DNA of 64,000 nucleotides, taken from NCBI RefSeq assembly GCF_004331735.1, contig NZ_SJSO01000027.1, positions 1-64,000 of the forward strand, in the 5' to 3' direction. The notes under the pieces are model-generated. The model was not told the DNA's origin. It searched no databases and worked only from the letters and a program-made list of their open reading frames with translations. Of the stretch, positions 31,189 through 40,549 are shown piece after piece. Numbering within the stretch: position 1 is the first letter of the stretch; every line of letters begins with the position of its first letter. Source of the DNA: Pedobacter psychrodurus. Its GTDB lineage: Bacteria; Bacteroidota; Bacteroidia; Sphingobacteriales; Sphingobacteriaceae. The position numbers and the translations under genes were made by a program.

Positions 31189-32559
31189 TTACTTCTTAAA
31201 CACCAAATCTAATGCTTCAAAAATAGCCCTTTTCGCTTTCTCTAATTCGATCTTAGTATGTGCTGAAGATACGAAACCAACTTCATATCCCGATGGGCCT
31301 AAATAAATTCCTCTATTCAATAACTCCCGGTGCATAATTTTGAATTTCTCCATGCTGCTCGCATCAATATCATCAGCAGATTGGATTTTATCTTTATCTG
31401 TAAAAGCAAACCAGAAGATAGAGCCTATGGTAAATACTTTAAATTTATAATTACGTGCTGTTGCAAAACGTTGAATACTGGCCACAAATTCTTGTGTCTT
31501 ATTATTCAGATCTTTGTAAAAGCTCGATTTGTTCAGTTCTGTTAAAGTGGCAATTCCTGCTGCCATGGCCACCGGATTTCCGGATAAGGTTCCTGCCTGA
31601 TACACACCACCATCAGGAGAAATATGTGCCATAATTTCAGCACGGGCACCATACATACCAACAGGTAATCCACCACCTATGATTTTGCCATAAGTAACAA
31701 TATCAGGTGTAACACCGTAATGTGCCGCTGCTCCTTCAAAACCTACCCTGAATCCAGTAATCACTTCATCAAAAATCAGAAGAGAACCATTATCAGTACA
31801 GATTTTACGCAAGAAATGAATATATTCTTCATCTTGAATAATCAGTCCATTATTTGCTGGAATACCCTCTATAATTACCGCAGCAATTTGATCTTTAAAC
31901 TGGTCGAAAGCTTGTTCAATAGCTGTTTTATCATTTAATGGAACAACAATAGTTTCTTCGGCAAAAGATTTTGGTACCCCTGCAGAAGATGTTTCGCCAA
32001 AAGTAACCAAACCAGAACCTGCTTTAACCAAAAGCGAATCGCTATGACCGTGGTAACAGCCTTCGAATTTTAAAATTTTATCGCGACTTGTAAAACCTCT
32101 TGCCAAACGTATCGCCGACATCACAGCTTCAGTTCCTGAGCTCGTGAAACGGATTTTCTCAACAAAACGGTTGTTTTTGATAATTAGCTCGGCCAATTCA
32201 TTTTCTAAAGCTGTTGGTGCGCCGAAGCTCATTCCGTTCTGCATTACTTCGGTAACTTTCTCGCGGATTTTAGGATTGTTATGCCCCAAAATCAACGGCC
32301 CCCAGCTACCACAGAAATCGATAAACTGATTACCATCGGCATCCCAGATAAAGCAGCCATCACCTTTTTCGATAAAAAGTGGTGTGCCATAAACAGATTT
32401 AAAAGCTCTTACAGGTGAGTTTACTCCACCAGGGAAATACGTTTTTGATTTCTCGTATAATTCGGCAGATTTTACCCTCGAAATATCAGGCTTACTTCCT
32501 GTATTTAAAGGAATATCGGCTTCGTTGCCTGAAAACATTTTTTTTAATGAATCTAACAT
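31189..32559 (-). CDS. hemL: Glutamate-1-semialdehyde 2,1-aminomutase
   Basis: This PLP enzyme makes 5-aminolevulinate from glutamate 1-semialdehyde, completing the C5 route with HemA. The Schiff-base lysine is K292 in VTYGKIIGGGLPVGMYGA. Other marks are YFPGGVNSPVRAFKSV, FTSSGTEAVMSAIRLARGFT and LIFDEVITGFRVG. At 456 residues it has about 27 extra at the N-terminus compared with E. coli (K265), including MLDSLKKMFSGNEADIPLNT. An internal start at M8 is possible. It is part of the hemA-hemCD-hemB-hemL run. Confidence 0.96.
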   Translation of the reverse strand: MLDSLKKMFSGNEADIPLNTGSKPDISRVKSAELYEKSKTYFPGGVNSPVRAFKSVYGTPLFIEKGDGCFIWDADGNQFIDFCGSWGPLILGHNNPKIREKVTEVMQNGMSFGAPTALENELAELIIKNNRFVEKIRFTSSGTEAVMSAIRLARGFTSRDKILKFEGCYHGHSDSLLVKAGSGLVTFGETSSAGVPKSFAEETIVVPLNDKTAIEQAFDQFKDQIAAVIIEGIPANNGLIIQDEEYIHFLRKICTDNGSLLIFDEVITGFRVGFEGAAAHYGVTPDIVTYGKIIGGGLPVGMYGARAEIMAHISPDGGVYQAGTLSGNPVAMAAGIATLTELNKSSFYKDLNNKTQEFVASIQRFATARNYKFKVFTIGSIFWFAFTDKDKIQSADDIDASSMEKFKIMHRELLNRGIYLGPSGYEVGFVSSAHTKIELEKAKRAIFEALDLVFKK

Positions 32560-32652
32560 TATTTTAAGCTAAAAGCTAAAAGACTAAAGCTTAAAGTCAG
32601 AGTTAATCGCCACACAGCGCTTTGATCTTTCTGCTTTAGTCTTTCTGCTTAA

Positions 32653-33621
32653 TTACATCCAGTCGTTATTTAAAATATCTTTAATATGGTAAGTGGTAAT
32701 AATACTTGCACCTGCGCGGGCAAAGGCATGCATAGTTTCCATCACTACTTTTTGTTCATCTACCCAGCCGCGTTCGGCAGCTGCTTTTACCATTGAGTAT
32801 TCGCCAGATACATTGTAAACTGCAATTGGCAAATTGGTATCTTGTTTTAACCGTTGAATAATATCCAGATAAGCTAAACCTGGTTTCACCATTAAAACAT
32901 CTGCACCTTCTTTCTCATCCAGCTGTGCTTCGCGCAAAGCTTCTAATGGGTTTCTGAAATCCATCTGATAAGCTTTTCTGTCGCCTTTGCTTGGCGCACA
33001 ATCTGCGGCCTCTCTAAATGGGCCATAGTAGGCAGAAGCAAATTTTGTTGCATGGCTCATAATGGCTGCATTTACAAAACCGTTATCATCTAAAAGATTA
33101 CGTATGGCTTCAATCCGGCCATCCATCATATCCGACGGCGCAAACATATCAGCACCAGCTTCGGCATGCGTTAAAGCCATCTTAGCTATTACCTCTACCG
33201 TTTTATCGTTTTGAACATAATCGTTCTCTAAAATACCGCAATGACCATGGGTGGTATAAGAACAAACGCATACATCGGTAATTACATATAAATCATCACC
33301 GAATTGTTTTTTTAACTCGCGCACTGCAGTTGGCACTAAAGAATGATCGTGATAGGCGGATTTTGCGTCTTCTGATTTTTCATCGCCAACACCGAAAAGC
33401 ATAATTTTGTTGAGTCCTTTTTTCATTCCAGCCTCAACATCTTTCACCAGGGTATCAATCGAATAATGGTTTACACCTGGCATCGCATCAATGGCGTGGG
33501 TAACATTGTTGCCTGGCACTATAAAATAAGGGTACACAAACATATCTTTCGATAACCGGGTTTCGGCTACCATCTCTCTCACTAGTGGGTTTTTCCTTAA
33601 TCTACGCGGACGATTTAACAT
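32653..33621 (-). CDS. hemB: Delta-aminolevulinic acid dehydratase (porphobilinogen synthase)
   Basis: This 322-residue enzyme condenses two 5-aminolevulinate molecules to porphobilinogen. Schiff-base lysines are K193 (MSHATKFASAYYGPFREAAD) and K246 (ADVLMVKPGLAYLD). The zinc-type cysteine triad C118, C120 and C128 is present in TDVCVCSYTTHGHCGIL, so it is the Zn-dependent type. The length is standard. It sits between hemCD and hemL; gaps on both sides hold repeats (an AAGCTAAAAGACTAAAGC type downstream, a family A element upstream). Confidence 0.97.
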   Translation of the reverse strand: MLNRPRRLRKNPLVREMVAETRLSKDMFVYPYFIVPGNNVTHAIDAMPGVNHYSIDTLVKDVEAGMKKGLNKIMLFGVGDEKSEDAKSAYHDHSLVPTAVRELKKQFGDDLYVITDVCVCSYTTHGHCGILENDYVQNDKTVEVIAKMALTHAEAGADMFAPSDMMDGRIEAIRNLLDDNGFVNAAIMSHATKFASAYYGPFREAADCAPSKGDRKAYQMDFRNPLEALREAQLDEKEGADVLMVKPGLAYLDIIQRLKQDTNLPIAVYNVSGEYSMVKAAAERGWVDEQKVVMETMHAFARAGASIITTYHIKDILNNDWM

Positions 33622-33699
33622 ATTCTCTGTATCAAGTATTTAGTATCGAGCGTTAACGCGAACTATTGTTTTGTTATTATTTGAAAAAAGCATTGTGCG

Positions 33700-33776
33700 C
33701 CGAAGATGCTGAACTGAATCCGATGGCTATCGGATCAGCATGACGACCTTTTGTAGCAGATTGCCCTGCAATGACG
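33700..33776. repeat. Palindromic repeat, family A (compound)
   Basis: AGATGCTGAACTGAATCCGA, TGGCTATCGGATCAGCATGACG and a second half GCAGATTGCCCTGCAATGACG lie between hemB and hemCD. Confidence 0.65.
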
Positions 33777-33860
33777 AGTTATCGATTTCTTCGCTTTAAG
33801 CCTTGGTCTTTTAGCTTTAAACACCATACACCTTCAACCTCTATAACCTCAGCCTTAAAC

Positions 33861-35441
33861 CTACCTTATCTCTATCCCAAAAACAGCTTCAGCCAATCCA
33901 ATTTCATCAGGCGAATAAGGCAAAGCGTATTTCACCCCCATTTCATCAAATTTCTTACCGGTAGAATTTCCGATGGCGATTACCTGTTGACCTGGTTCCA
34001 ATAAATTATCAGCGAAATACGCATCAACATTTGATGGGCTGGTAAAAATGAGCACATCGGCATAACTCTGGTCTATATCTTCTTCTATTACCGTTTCGTA
34101 AATCGGCAGATCGATTATTTTAGCATCAGCTGGTAATGATTTCTGAATAGATTGTAAAGAATCCTGTGCTCTTGGGAACAATACTTGCTGACCAGCAACC
34201 AATTGCGCAAAATCTTCTGCGACTTCGGTAATATCACCACTCTCACCAACAAAATCGGCAAAATGGCCAAACTTACGCAATGCATCTTCCGAACCTCTTC
34301 CAACTACACCAAATTTTGTTTTCTTTGGCAGCACTGGTTTTAAGTTGAAAAAATATTCCACACAGTTGCGGCTACTGAAGAAAACCCAGTCCACATGCCT
34401 CAAGATAAACTGATCTAAAACAGTTACTATTGGGAACGTACGGATTAACGAACGTCCCTCTATTTCAATATTATTATTTTCTAATGCCCTACGGAAATAA
34501 CTGTGTTCGCCAATTTCGCGCGAGATGAAAACCTTTGCCGGTTTCTTTCTTTCTACATTAAACTTGCTCACAATTTTTTCTGCCAAACCTTCGGTACTTT
34601 CTGCACGTAAAAACAAACGCTCAGGAAAATGGTCGGCAGTTTCGGCCTTTGAAGTCCAAATTTCGAATTTTCCATTTTCTTTTTTGCAATAACAACCTAA
34701 AGGCATGTGGCAACCACCTTCGAAAAGGTTTAACACCTTGCGTTCTACAGTTACTGTTTCCGCTGTTTCAGGATCGTGCAGTTTTTGTAGTGCATCAAAA
34801 AGTTCGGTATCATTTTCCCTGATCTGAATAGCCAAAGCACCTTGTGCAGGCGCAGGGATAAACTCAGTAGTTTCCAATTCTTCCACATGTAAATCGCTTA
34901 CATCAAGATTTAAGCGCTTAACACCAGCTTTTGCAATCAGAATGGCATCATAATCTTCATCACGAAGTTTTTGAATACGGGTGGGTACATTTCCACGTAA
35001 ATCTTCAACCTCTAAATCGGGACGTAACCCCAATAACTGTGCTTTACGGCGATTGGATGAAGTGCCAACCATTGCGCCTTTTTTTAACGAAAGCTTTTGC
35101 GAAACATCTACACAATCTTTTAAAATCAAAAGATATTCGCTTGCTTCTTCACGTGGTGGTAAAGCAGCAATAACCAATCCTTCAGGATGTGTTGTAGGCA
35201 AATCTTTAAGGCAATGTACAGCCAGATCAATTGTTCCACCCAAAAGCTCTTCTTCCAATTCTTTGGTAAAAAAGCCTTTGCCTTCCAGTTTATCTAATCT
35301 TAAATTCAGGATTTTATCACCCTGCGTTTTAATGATTTTTATTTCTGCTTCTATTCCAATTGCAGCCAATTCATCTTTTATATGATTTGCTTGCCATAAA
35401 GCCAGGTCGCTACCGCGTGTTCCGATGGTTAATTTCTTCAC
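33861..35441 (-). CDS. hemC-hemD: Fused hydroxymethylbilane synthase / uroporphyrinogen-III synthase
   Basis: This 526-residue protein joins two consecutive enzymes. Residues 1 to about 300 are HemC: IGTRGSDLALWQANHIKDEL at the start, substrate Arg residues in VGTSSNRRKAQLL and LRGNVPTRIQKL, and the dipyrromethane-cofactor cysteine C244 in LFEGGCHMPLG. Residues about 301-526 are HemD: KVFISREIGEHSYFRRALEN, VDWVFFSSRNCVEYFF and LIFTSPSNVDAYFADNL. The product converts porphobilinogen to uroporphyrinogen III, and fusion would hand the unstable hydroxymethylbilane straight to HemD. There is no stop or frameshift between the domains. Confidence 0.94.
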   Translation of the reverse strand: MKKLTIGTRGSDLALWQANHIKDELAAIGIEAEIKIIKTQGDKILNLRLDKLEGKGFFTKELEEELLGGTIDLAVHCLKDLPTTHPEGLVIAALPPREEASEYLLILKDCVDVSQKLSLKKGAMVGTSSNRRKAQLLGLRPDLEVEDLRGNVPTRIQKLRDEDYDAILIAKAGVKRLNLDVSDLHVEELETTEFIPAPAQGALAIQIRENDTELFDALQKLHDPETAETVTVERKVLNLFEGGCHMPLGCYCKKENGKFEIWTSKAETADHFPERLFLRAESTEGLAEKIVSKFNVERKKPAKVFISREIGEHSYFRRALENNNIEIEGRSLIRTFPIVTVLDQFILRHVDWVFFSSRNCVEYFFNLKPVLPKKTKFGVVGRGSEDALRKFGHFADFVGESGDITEVAEDFAQLVAGQQVLFPRAQDSLQSIQKSLPADAKIIDLPIYETVIEEDIDQSYADVLIFTSPSNVDAYFADNLLEPGQQVIAIGNSTGKKFDEMGVKYALPYSPDEIGLAEAVFGIEIR

Positions 35442-35890
35442 TATAAAGGTTAAATGAGTTGCAAATTTAATTTAATTAGTGGTTTATACCATGAATTGTT
35501 TAAAAATGAGACAGTGAGGTTACAGAATGGGTGATTTAAAGGATTTCTATGACATTATGCGATTGGCAATGCAACGTTTTGTCATTCTGAGTGCAGCGAA
35601 GAATCTCTAAGCGACACGACTCTCTCCATAAATAAAATTCAAATGTAATTTATGCTAGATGGCGGTTGAACCATATAAGGAATATAAGTCCATTTAAGTT
35701 GATTGAATGAAAGATGCTGAAGCAAGTTCAGACGATAAGGGAATTGGTTGCGGGATTTATCTAAAAAACAAAAGATTTGCTTCGCAGAGCCTTCGGGTTC
35801 TTCACTGCGTTCAAAATGACAGAATAAAGGGATATATAAAACTAGACTTGGCGTTCTTTGCGATTGTTTTAGCCCCCTTTGAGGTTAAAA
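35442..35890. other. 449-base repeat-rich gap between hemCD and hemA
   Basis: No credible gene is present. It holds half family A elements: TTGTCATTCTGAGTGCAGCG near 35579, AGATGCTGAAGCAAGTTCAG at 35711-35730, and GGTTCTTCACTGCGTTCAAA...ATGACAG at about 35788-35823. A + strand open frame at 35707-35940 is built from this repeat DNA and overlaps the hemA 3' end. Confidence 0.5.
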
Positions 35891-37117
35891 TTAAGATTGA
35901 TTTACCAAAATTTCTTTGGCCATCACCATCGGAACGCTGATGTATTTTTTCTCCATGTAGTTCATTACACGTTCTAACACTTCGCGCGACGCCTCATCCA
36001 TTTGATTAATTTCATCGGCAAACACACCATTTATGGCTGTATTTTTGATTTCCTTAATCTTTCTTGGCACTTCCTGCATCGCCAGTTCGATACGGCGTTG
36101 TTTTAAAACAGAGAAAAATTCGATAATGTTGTTGCTGATAATTTCTTCGGCATGCACCAGTTCGTTATAACGTTCCTGGATATTTTTGCGTGCCACCTCT
36201 TTCAGTGATTCTACCTCAATATAATGTACAAGGTTATTATGGATCACTGCTGGCGTAACATCGTTCGGAATGGCCAAATCTACAATTACCTTTTTGCCTT
36301 GATCGCCATTTAACAGTTTAGCGTATAACGCTTCGGTAATTATCGCTTCGGTAGAACCAGTACAGGTAATGATTACATCAAATCCTTCATTAAAACCTTC
36401 AAGTGCGGCTAAAGGATAAGCCTTACCACCAAGCTCTGCTGCCAAAGACTCGGCCTTAGAAAAGGTACGGTTAAAAATCGAGAAATTAGAATATTTATGT
36501 TTGTTGAGGTATTTAGCAATGTTCTGATTGGTTTCGCCAGCACCAATAATCAAGATACGTGAGTTGCCACACATATTTAACTCTCTTAGCTTACGGTAGG
36601 CCAATGAAACAACAGAAACTGGATTTTTTGAAATATTGGTGTGCGTATAAACTTCTTTTGCTGTTTTAACCACACGATCCATAATCATACGCATGTAATC
36701 GCCGGTAAATCCTGCATCACGACAGTTTTCGTAAGCTTTACGGATCTGAGCAAGGATTTCCTTTTCGCCAACCACCAAACTCTCTAAAGAACAAGATGTT
36801 CTGAGTAAATGATTAAAAGCCTCTTCATTTTCGTAAACAGAAACATTATCAAGAAAACGCTCCATAAACTCAGGAGGCAGCCCCATGTCTAAAACGGTCA
36901 GGAATTTGGTTACAAATTCTTTGTCGGTTTTCTCTTTGGTAAGGAAAACAAACTCTACACGGTTACAGGTTCCAATATAAAAAATTTCGCTAACGGGAAG
37001 CTCTGCTTGAACATTCTTCAACCTGCTATCTAAACTCTGATCACAAATAACTAATTTCCCTAAAGATTTCAGGTCGATGTGGTGATGCGTAAAAGCTATT
37101 ACTTTTAAATATTCCAA
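35891..37117 (-). CDS. hemA: Glutamyl-tRNA reductase
   Basis: This 408-residue enzyme reduces glutamyl-tRNA to glutamate 1-semialdehyde with NADPH, the first step of the C5 haem route. The catalytic cysteine is C51 in FYIGTCNRVEFVF. The NADPH domain (about 165-300) has SRILIIGAGETNQNIAKYLN, and a C-terminal dimerisation helix follows (about 300-408). The length is close to E. coli HemA (418). It is the first gene of the haem cluster. HemA and the aminomutase HemL together show that ALA is made from glutamate. Confidence 0.96.
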   Translation of the reverse strand: MEYLKVIAFTHHHIDLKSLGKLVICDQSLDSRLKNVQAELPVSEIFYIGTCNRVEFVFLTKEKTDKEFVTKFLTVLDMGLPPEFMERFLDNVSVYENEEAFNHLLRTSCSLESLVVGEKEILAQIRKAYENCRDAGFTGDYMRMIMDRVVKTAKEVYTHTNISKNPVSVVSLAYRKLRELNMCGNSRILIIGAGETNQNIAKYLNKHKYSNFSIFNRTFSKAESLAAELGGKAYPLAALEGFNEGFDVIITCTGSTEAIITEALYAKLLNGDQGKKVIVDLAIPNDVTPAVIHNNLVHYIEVESLKEVARKNIQERYNELVHAEEIISNNIIEFFSVLKQRRIELAMQEVPRKIKEIKNTAINGVFADEINQMDEASREVLERVMNYMEKKYISVPMVMAKEILVNQS

Positions 37118-37256
37118 GTGCTTCCGTTATTAACTATTATCGGGATACAAAAGTAACATGGTGAAGGCATGTGACTGTCATTAACCTGTAATTTACATCA
37201 ATTTAGAACGGTTTTAAATAAAGAACCTAAAGATTAATCAAAGCATATTGATTTAT

Positions 37257-37697
37257 ATGAACAAACCAATCCGCAAAATTTTTCTCTGGATTTATGCCCT
37301 CTTTTACGTCCTGGCTGGATGTAACCACTTTTTATCCACTACAGTATATTACGTGATTATGCCAAAATGGTTGCCTGCACCTGGCTTTTTAATTTATTTT
37401 TCCGGAATATTAGAAATCGTTTTTGGGGTTTTATTACTGATTAAGAAGACCAGAAAGTTAGCGGCACTGTTGATTACACTCATGTTAATTGCATTTTTAC
37501 CGGCGCATATCTACATGATCCAGATGGCGCCGTTCATGTTGGGGGAAATACTGGTAACTCCGCTTATTGCTTGGATCAGACTGCCTTTTCAGTTGTTGTT
37601 TATCGGATGGGCCTGGTATTATTATTCTTTGTCGTCATTGCGAGAAGGAACGACGAAGCAATCTTTACAAAAGAGATTACGGAATTTTAAAAGTTGA
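37257..37697 (+). CDS. DoxX-family membrane protein with repeat-derived C-terminus
   Basis: This 146-residue membrane protein has four predicted helices, starting NKPIRKIFLWIYALFYVLAG, then LPAPGFLIYFSGILEIVFGV, KLAALLITLMLIAFLPAHIY and a last helix LPFQLLFIGWAWYYYSL. That is the DoxX/DoxD-like layout; function is unknown. I chose the ATG at 37257 over an in-frame TTG at 37248. The last 18 or so residues (REGTTKQSLQKRLRNFKS) are encoded by a family A repeat (GTCATTGCGAGAAGGAACGA), so the original C-terminus has been replaced or extended. Confidence 0.8.
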   Translation: MNKPIRKIFLWIYALFYVLAGCNHFLSTTVYYVIMPKWLPAPGFLIYFSGILEIVFGVLLLIKKTRKLAALLITLMLIAFLPAHIYMIQMAPFMLGEILVTPLIAWIRLPFQLLFIGWAWYYYSLSSLREGTTKQSLQKRLRNFKS

Positions 37698-37755
37698 TCG
37701 TAAGAGAAAAGAGCCTGTTTCATCGGGAGCAGATGCTTCGTGCCTCTGCATGACA
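37631..37755. repeat. Palindromic repeat, family A, overlapping a gene end
   Basis: The left unit CGTCATTGCGAGAAGGAACG...AAGCAATCTT lies within the DoxX gene. The right unit AGATGCTTCGTGCCTCTGCA...TGACAG lies beyond its stop. Confidence 0.7.
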
Positions 37756-37938
37756 GCATATTTAGGGTAGTTGCAATAAAAAGTATTTTCACTGTTATCG
37801 GGTTTAGATAACAGTGGCCTTTGGTATTATTAACGGTTTTCTTGACGCTCGCCCAATAAATACATAATCTAATCATTGCAAAAACACACAACAAAATTAG
37901 ATTTCGTAGGTTTATAATTTGTATTAATTCCTTAAACT

Positions 37939-38763
37939 ATGATTACTCAAAGCAACTTTAGCCTTAGCGGTTCTGACAGAAAATTAATTATCGGTGATAT
38001 TACTTTCGACGAGAAAAACCCTAATACACCAATCATACTTTTTGTACATGGCTTTAAAGGCTTTAAAGATTGGGGCGCGCATAATTTAGTGGCCAGGTAT
38101 TTTGCCAGCAATGGATATCGTTATATTAAATTCAATTTATCACACAGTGGCGTACCAGTTGATAATCCGAAAGATGTAACCGATATGAATGCCTTTGCCA
38201 GTAATACCGTATCGAAAGAACTTTTTGATTTAAATGCGGTGCTCGATTTTATCGAAAAAGCATACGGTAAAGACACAAAGGTGAACCTGATTGGTCATAG
38301 CCGTGGCGGTGGATTATCGATTATTGAGGCTTCGAACGATTTAAGGATCAACAAACTGATTACCTGGAGCGCAATTGGCGATTTTAGCAGTCTCTGGAAA
38401 AAGGAACAGGAGGCTGATTGGAAAAAGAATGGCAAAATATTCGTTACCAATGCCCGAACGAAAGAGCAGATGCCTTTAAACGTAACCTTATTAGAAGATA
38501 TGGAAGAAAATGCAGCAGCATTGAATATTTTAGATGCAGCAAAACGGGTAAACGTTCCCTGGTTAATTATCCATGGCGATGATGATGTGAATGTTCCTTT
38601 TGAAACCGCACAAACCCTCGCAGAGGCCAACCCTGGTAGCAGGTTAGTTAAAATTGAAGGTGCCAATCATGTTTATGGGGCAACCCAGCCTTATACCAAC
38701 GAAACTTTGCCACCACTTTTATTTAAGGTTTGCGAAAAGGTTTTGATATTTTTGGAAGAATAG
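37939..38763 (+). CDS. Alpha/beta hydrolase (dienelactone hydrolase/serine peptidase-like)
   Basis: This 274-residue cytoplasmic alpha/beta hydrolase has the oxyanion region LFVHGFKGFKDWGAHNLVAR, nucleophile elbow VNLIGHSRGGGLSI (Ser near 120), acid in WLIIHGDDDVNVPFETAQTL and catalytic His in GANHVYGATQPY. There is no signal peptide. The substrate is unknown; the S9/BAAT-like organisation suggests an esterase or peptidase of small substrates. It is a standalone gene preceded by a repeat-containing gap and followed by a family A element. Confidence 0.85.
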   Translation: MITQSNFSLSGSDRKLIIGDITFDEKNPNTPIILFVHGFKGFKDWGAHNLVARYFASNGYRYIKFNLSHSGVPVDNPKDVTDMNAFASNTVSKELFDLNAVLDFIEKAYGKDTKVNLIGHSRGGGLSIIEASNDLRINKLITWSAIGDFSSLWKKEQEADWKKNGKIFVTNARTKEQMPLNVTLLEDMEENAAALNILDAAKRVNVPWLIIHGDDDVNVPFETAQTLAEANPGSRLVKIEGANHVYGATQPYTNETLPPLLFKVCEKVLIFLEE

Positions 38764-38785
38764 TGTTCCTTAGTTCGTGGTCGTC

Positions 38786-38842
38786 ACCCTGAACCGAGCC
38801 TTGGCGAACTCACCGAAGGTAATTTAGTTTAGGGTCTATGCT
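38786..38842. repeat. Palindromic repeat, family A (degenerate)
   Basis: CGTCACCCTGAACCGAGCCT, an internal CTTGGCGAACTCACCGAAGG and the ending TTTAGTTTAGGGTC lie between the hydrolase and the convergent MscS gene. Confidence 0.6.
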
Positions 38843-38912
38843 GCAAATCAAATCTTAATCACCTTAACTCCTTAATGGTCAATATTTTTTATTTGGCGCA
38901 CACAAAGGCTGT

Positions 38913-40187
38913 CTAATCATCCCCTCTCCTCACAAAATTCCGCATATCGCTACCGCTTGGGCTTTGAAAAATCTCCAGATCGAAATAAGGTACCGCAGCT
39001 AACAAATGATCAAAAATATCTGCGGCCACTTCTTCAAATCGTTTTAATCCTTTTTCTTTCGAGAATACATAAATCTCAATAGGAAGACCATTTTCTGTGG
39101 CCTGTAACTGGCGCACCATAAATGTTAAATCGGTATTAATATGCGGATTACTCTCCAAGTATTTCTCTGCATAAATCCTGAAGGTTCCGATATTGGTCAT
39201 ATGGCGACCATTAACCAGATTATTGGGATTAACTGTATTTTCGGCATTATAACGTTCAATAAAAGTTTGTGTTTCTTTGAGGTAATCTTTCAGAAAATCA
39301 ATACTTTGCAGTCTTCCAATCAATTCGTCATCACAGAATTTAATGCTCGAAATTTTAATGTTGATGTGCCGTTTAATCCTCCTCCCCTCACTTTCTTCCA
39401 TAGCACGCCAATTTTTAAACGACTCGCTTACTATGGCATAACTCGGAACAATAGTGACGGTTTTATCCCAGTTCCGCACCTTAATCGTAGTTAAATTAAT
39501 TTCGGTAACCTCACCATCTGCACCGTATTTTTCTACGGTAATCCAATCGCCCACCCTAACCAGGTCGATGGCACTCATTTGCACCGAAGCTACAAAACCT
39601 AAAATCGGATCTCTAAAAATCAAGATAAAAACAGCAGTAACCGCTCCAAATCCACCGAAAACATATAATGGTGATTCACCCAAAATAATGGAAAGAATAA
39701 GTACAAAACCAACAATGTAAAACACAATTTTGGCTACCTGCTTATAACTCCTAATCGGTTTATCAGCGTATTTCTTTGATGATTCCATGATGGATACCAA
39801 AGCATTCAGAAACGCATTTACAGCAAACATTACGGCTAAAACCATGTAGATTCTAGCAAATATTAAAGCATAAAATAACCCGTTTTTAAAATCGATAAAA
39901 AGATAAGGAACAACATTATAGATGATATAGGCCCCAAATATCAAAGCAAAAGCCCTGAAAACCCTAAATTCGAATAAAGCTTTTTGCCAGTCTGACTTTG
40001 TTTTGGCACTTTTTACCACACCGATAAAAACCTGTCGGGTTACAAATATGGTAATAAACAGGAATAACGTAACCCCAACAAGGCCAATAAAAAAGTAAGA
40101 ATAAATCAGTTCGCCACCAGCCAGGCCTTTGCCTGCAAGCCAGTTTCTAAGCTCGTTAAATATGGATTGAAACTCCGGGATATTCAT
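38913..40187 (-). CDS. MscS-family mechanosensitive ion channel
   Basis: This 424-residue inner-membrane channel has N-terminal helices at about 25-50, 75-95 and 105-130, then a pair at about 150-190 (VAKIVFYIVGFVLILSIILG, VFGGFGAVTAVFILIFRDPI). The MscS pore and beta domain follows: LGFVASVQMSAIDLVRVGDW, ITVEKYGADGEVTEINLTTI, KVRNWDKTVTIVPSYAIV. A soluble C-terminal domain of about 170 residues ends the protein. It would release solutes on hypo-osmotic shock. It is larger than E. coli MscS (286) and closer to the YbdG-type length. No operon partners were seen. Confidence 0.9.
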   Translation of the reverse strand: MNIPEFQSIFNELRNWLAGKGLAGGELIYSYFFIGLVGVTLFLFITIFVTRQVFIGVVKSAKTKSDWQKALFEFRVFRAFALIFGAYIIYNVVPYLFIDFKNGLFYALIFARIYMVLAVMFAVNAFLNALVSIMESSKKYADKPIRSYKQVAKIVFYIVGFVLILSIILGESPLYVFGGFGAVTAVFILIFRDPILGFVASVQMSAIDLVRVGDWITVEKYGADGEVTEINLTTIKVRNWDKTVTIVPSYAIVSESFKNWRAMEESEGRRIKRHINIKISSIKFCDDELIGRLQSIDFLKDYLKETQTFIERYNAENTVNPNNLVNGRHMTNIGTFRIYAEKYLESNPHINTDLTFMVRQLQATENGLPIEIYVFSKEKGLKRFEEVAADIFDHLLAAVPYFDLEIFQSPSGSDMRNFVRRGDD

Positions 40188-40549
40188 TAAGGCAATTTAG
40201 GTTTTATTGATCAGAAATTTAAATGGTACCCTAATTGATAATTTTTCGAGTGTCAGATTGAGCTCCCCGATTAAAAATCGGGACAAGTAGTCGAAACACA
40301 TTTACAAAAACTTAAGGTTCTTCGACAGGCTCAGAATGACATATGGCAAAATGATTTGAGAATTCCTTGGTCTGTCATCCCACACACCGAAAACAAAATG
40401 AGTTAATTAAATTACACTTTATACTGGTCTGTGAGGACACAGACCAGGGGATAAGTTCGTTTCTACCAGGATATAGATTCTTCGCTGCGCTCAGAATGAC
40501 AACACCGTAATTTGTGAGACACAGACCAGGGCGCGCAACGTTTATCTTA
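40188..40549. other. Repeat-rich gap between mscS and ispG
   Basis: No gene. It contains a family A element (about 40250-40342: GTGTCAGATTGAGCTCCCCG ... GACAGGCTCAGAATGACAT), a family B palindrome (40426-40449) and AGATTCTTCGCTGCGCTCAG...GAATGACA near 40475-40501. A half family B copy follows at 40516-40530. Confidence 0.55.
40426..40449. repeat. Palindrome family B variant
   Basis: TGGTCTGTGAGGACACAGACCAGG keeps the same architecture (arm, GTG, four-base loop, CAC, arm) with compensating base changes C/G. This supports selection or copying of the palindrome as a structure. Confidence 0.65.

Noticed and set aside
35707..35940. Open frame of 77 codons on the plus strand
   Set aside because: It is built from dispersed repeat DNA and overlaps the end of hemA.
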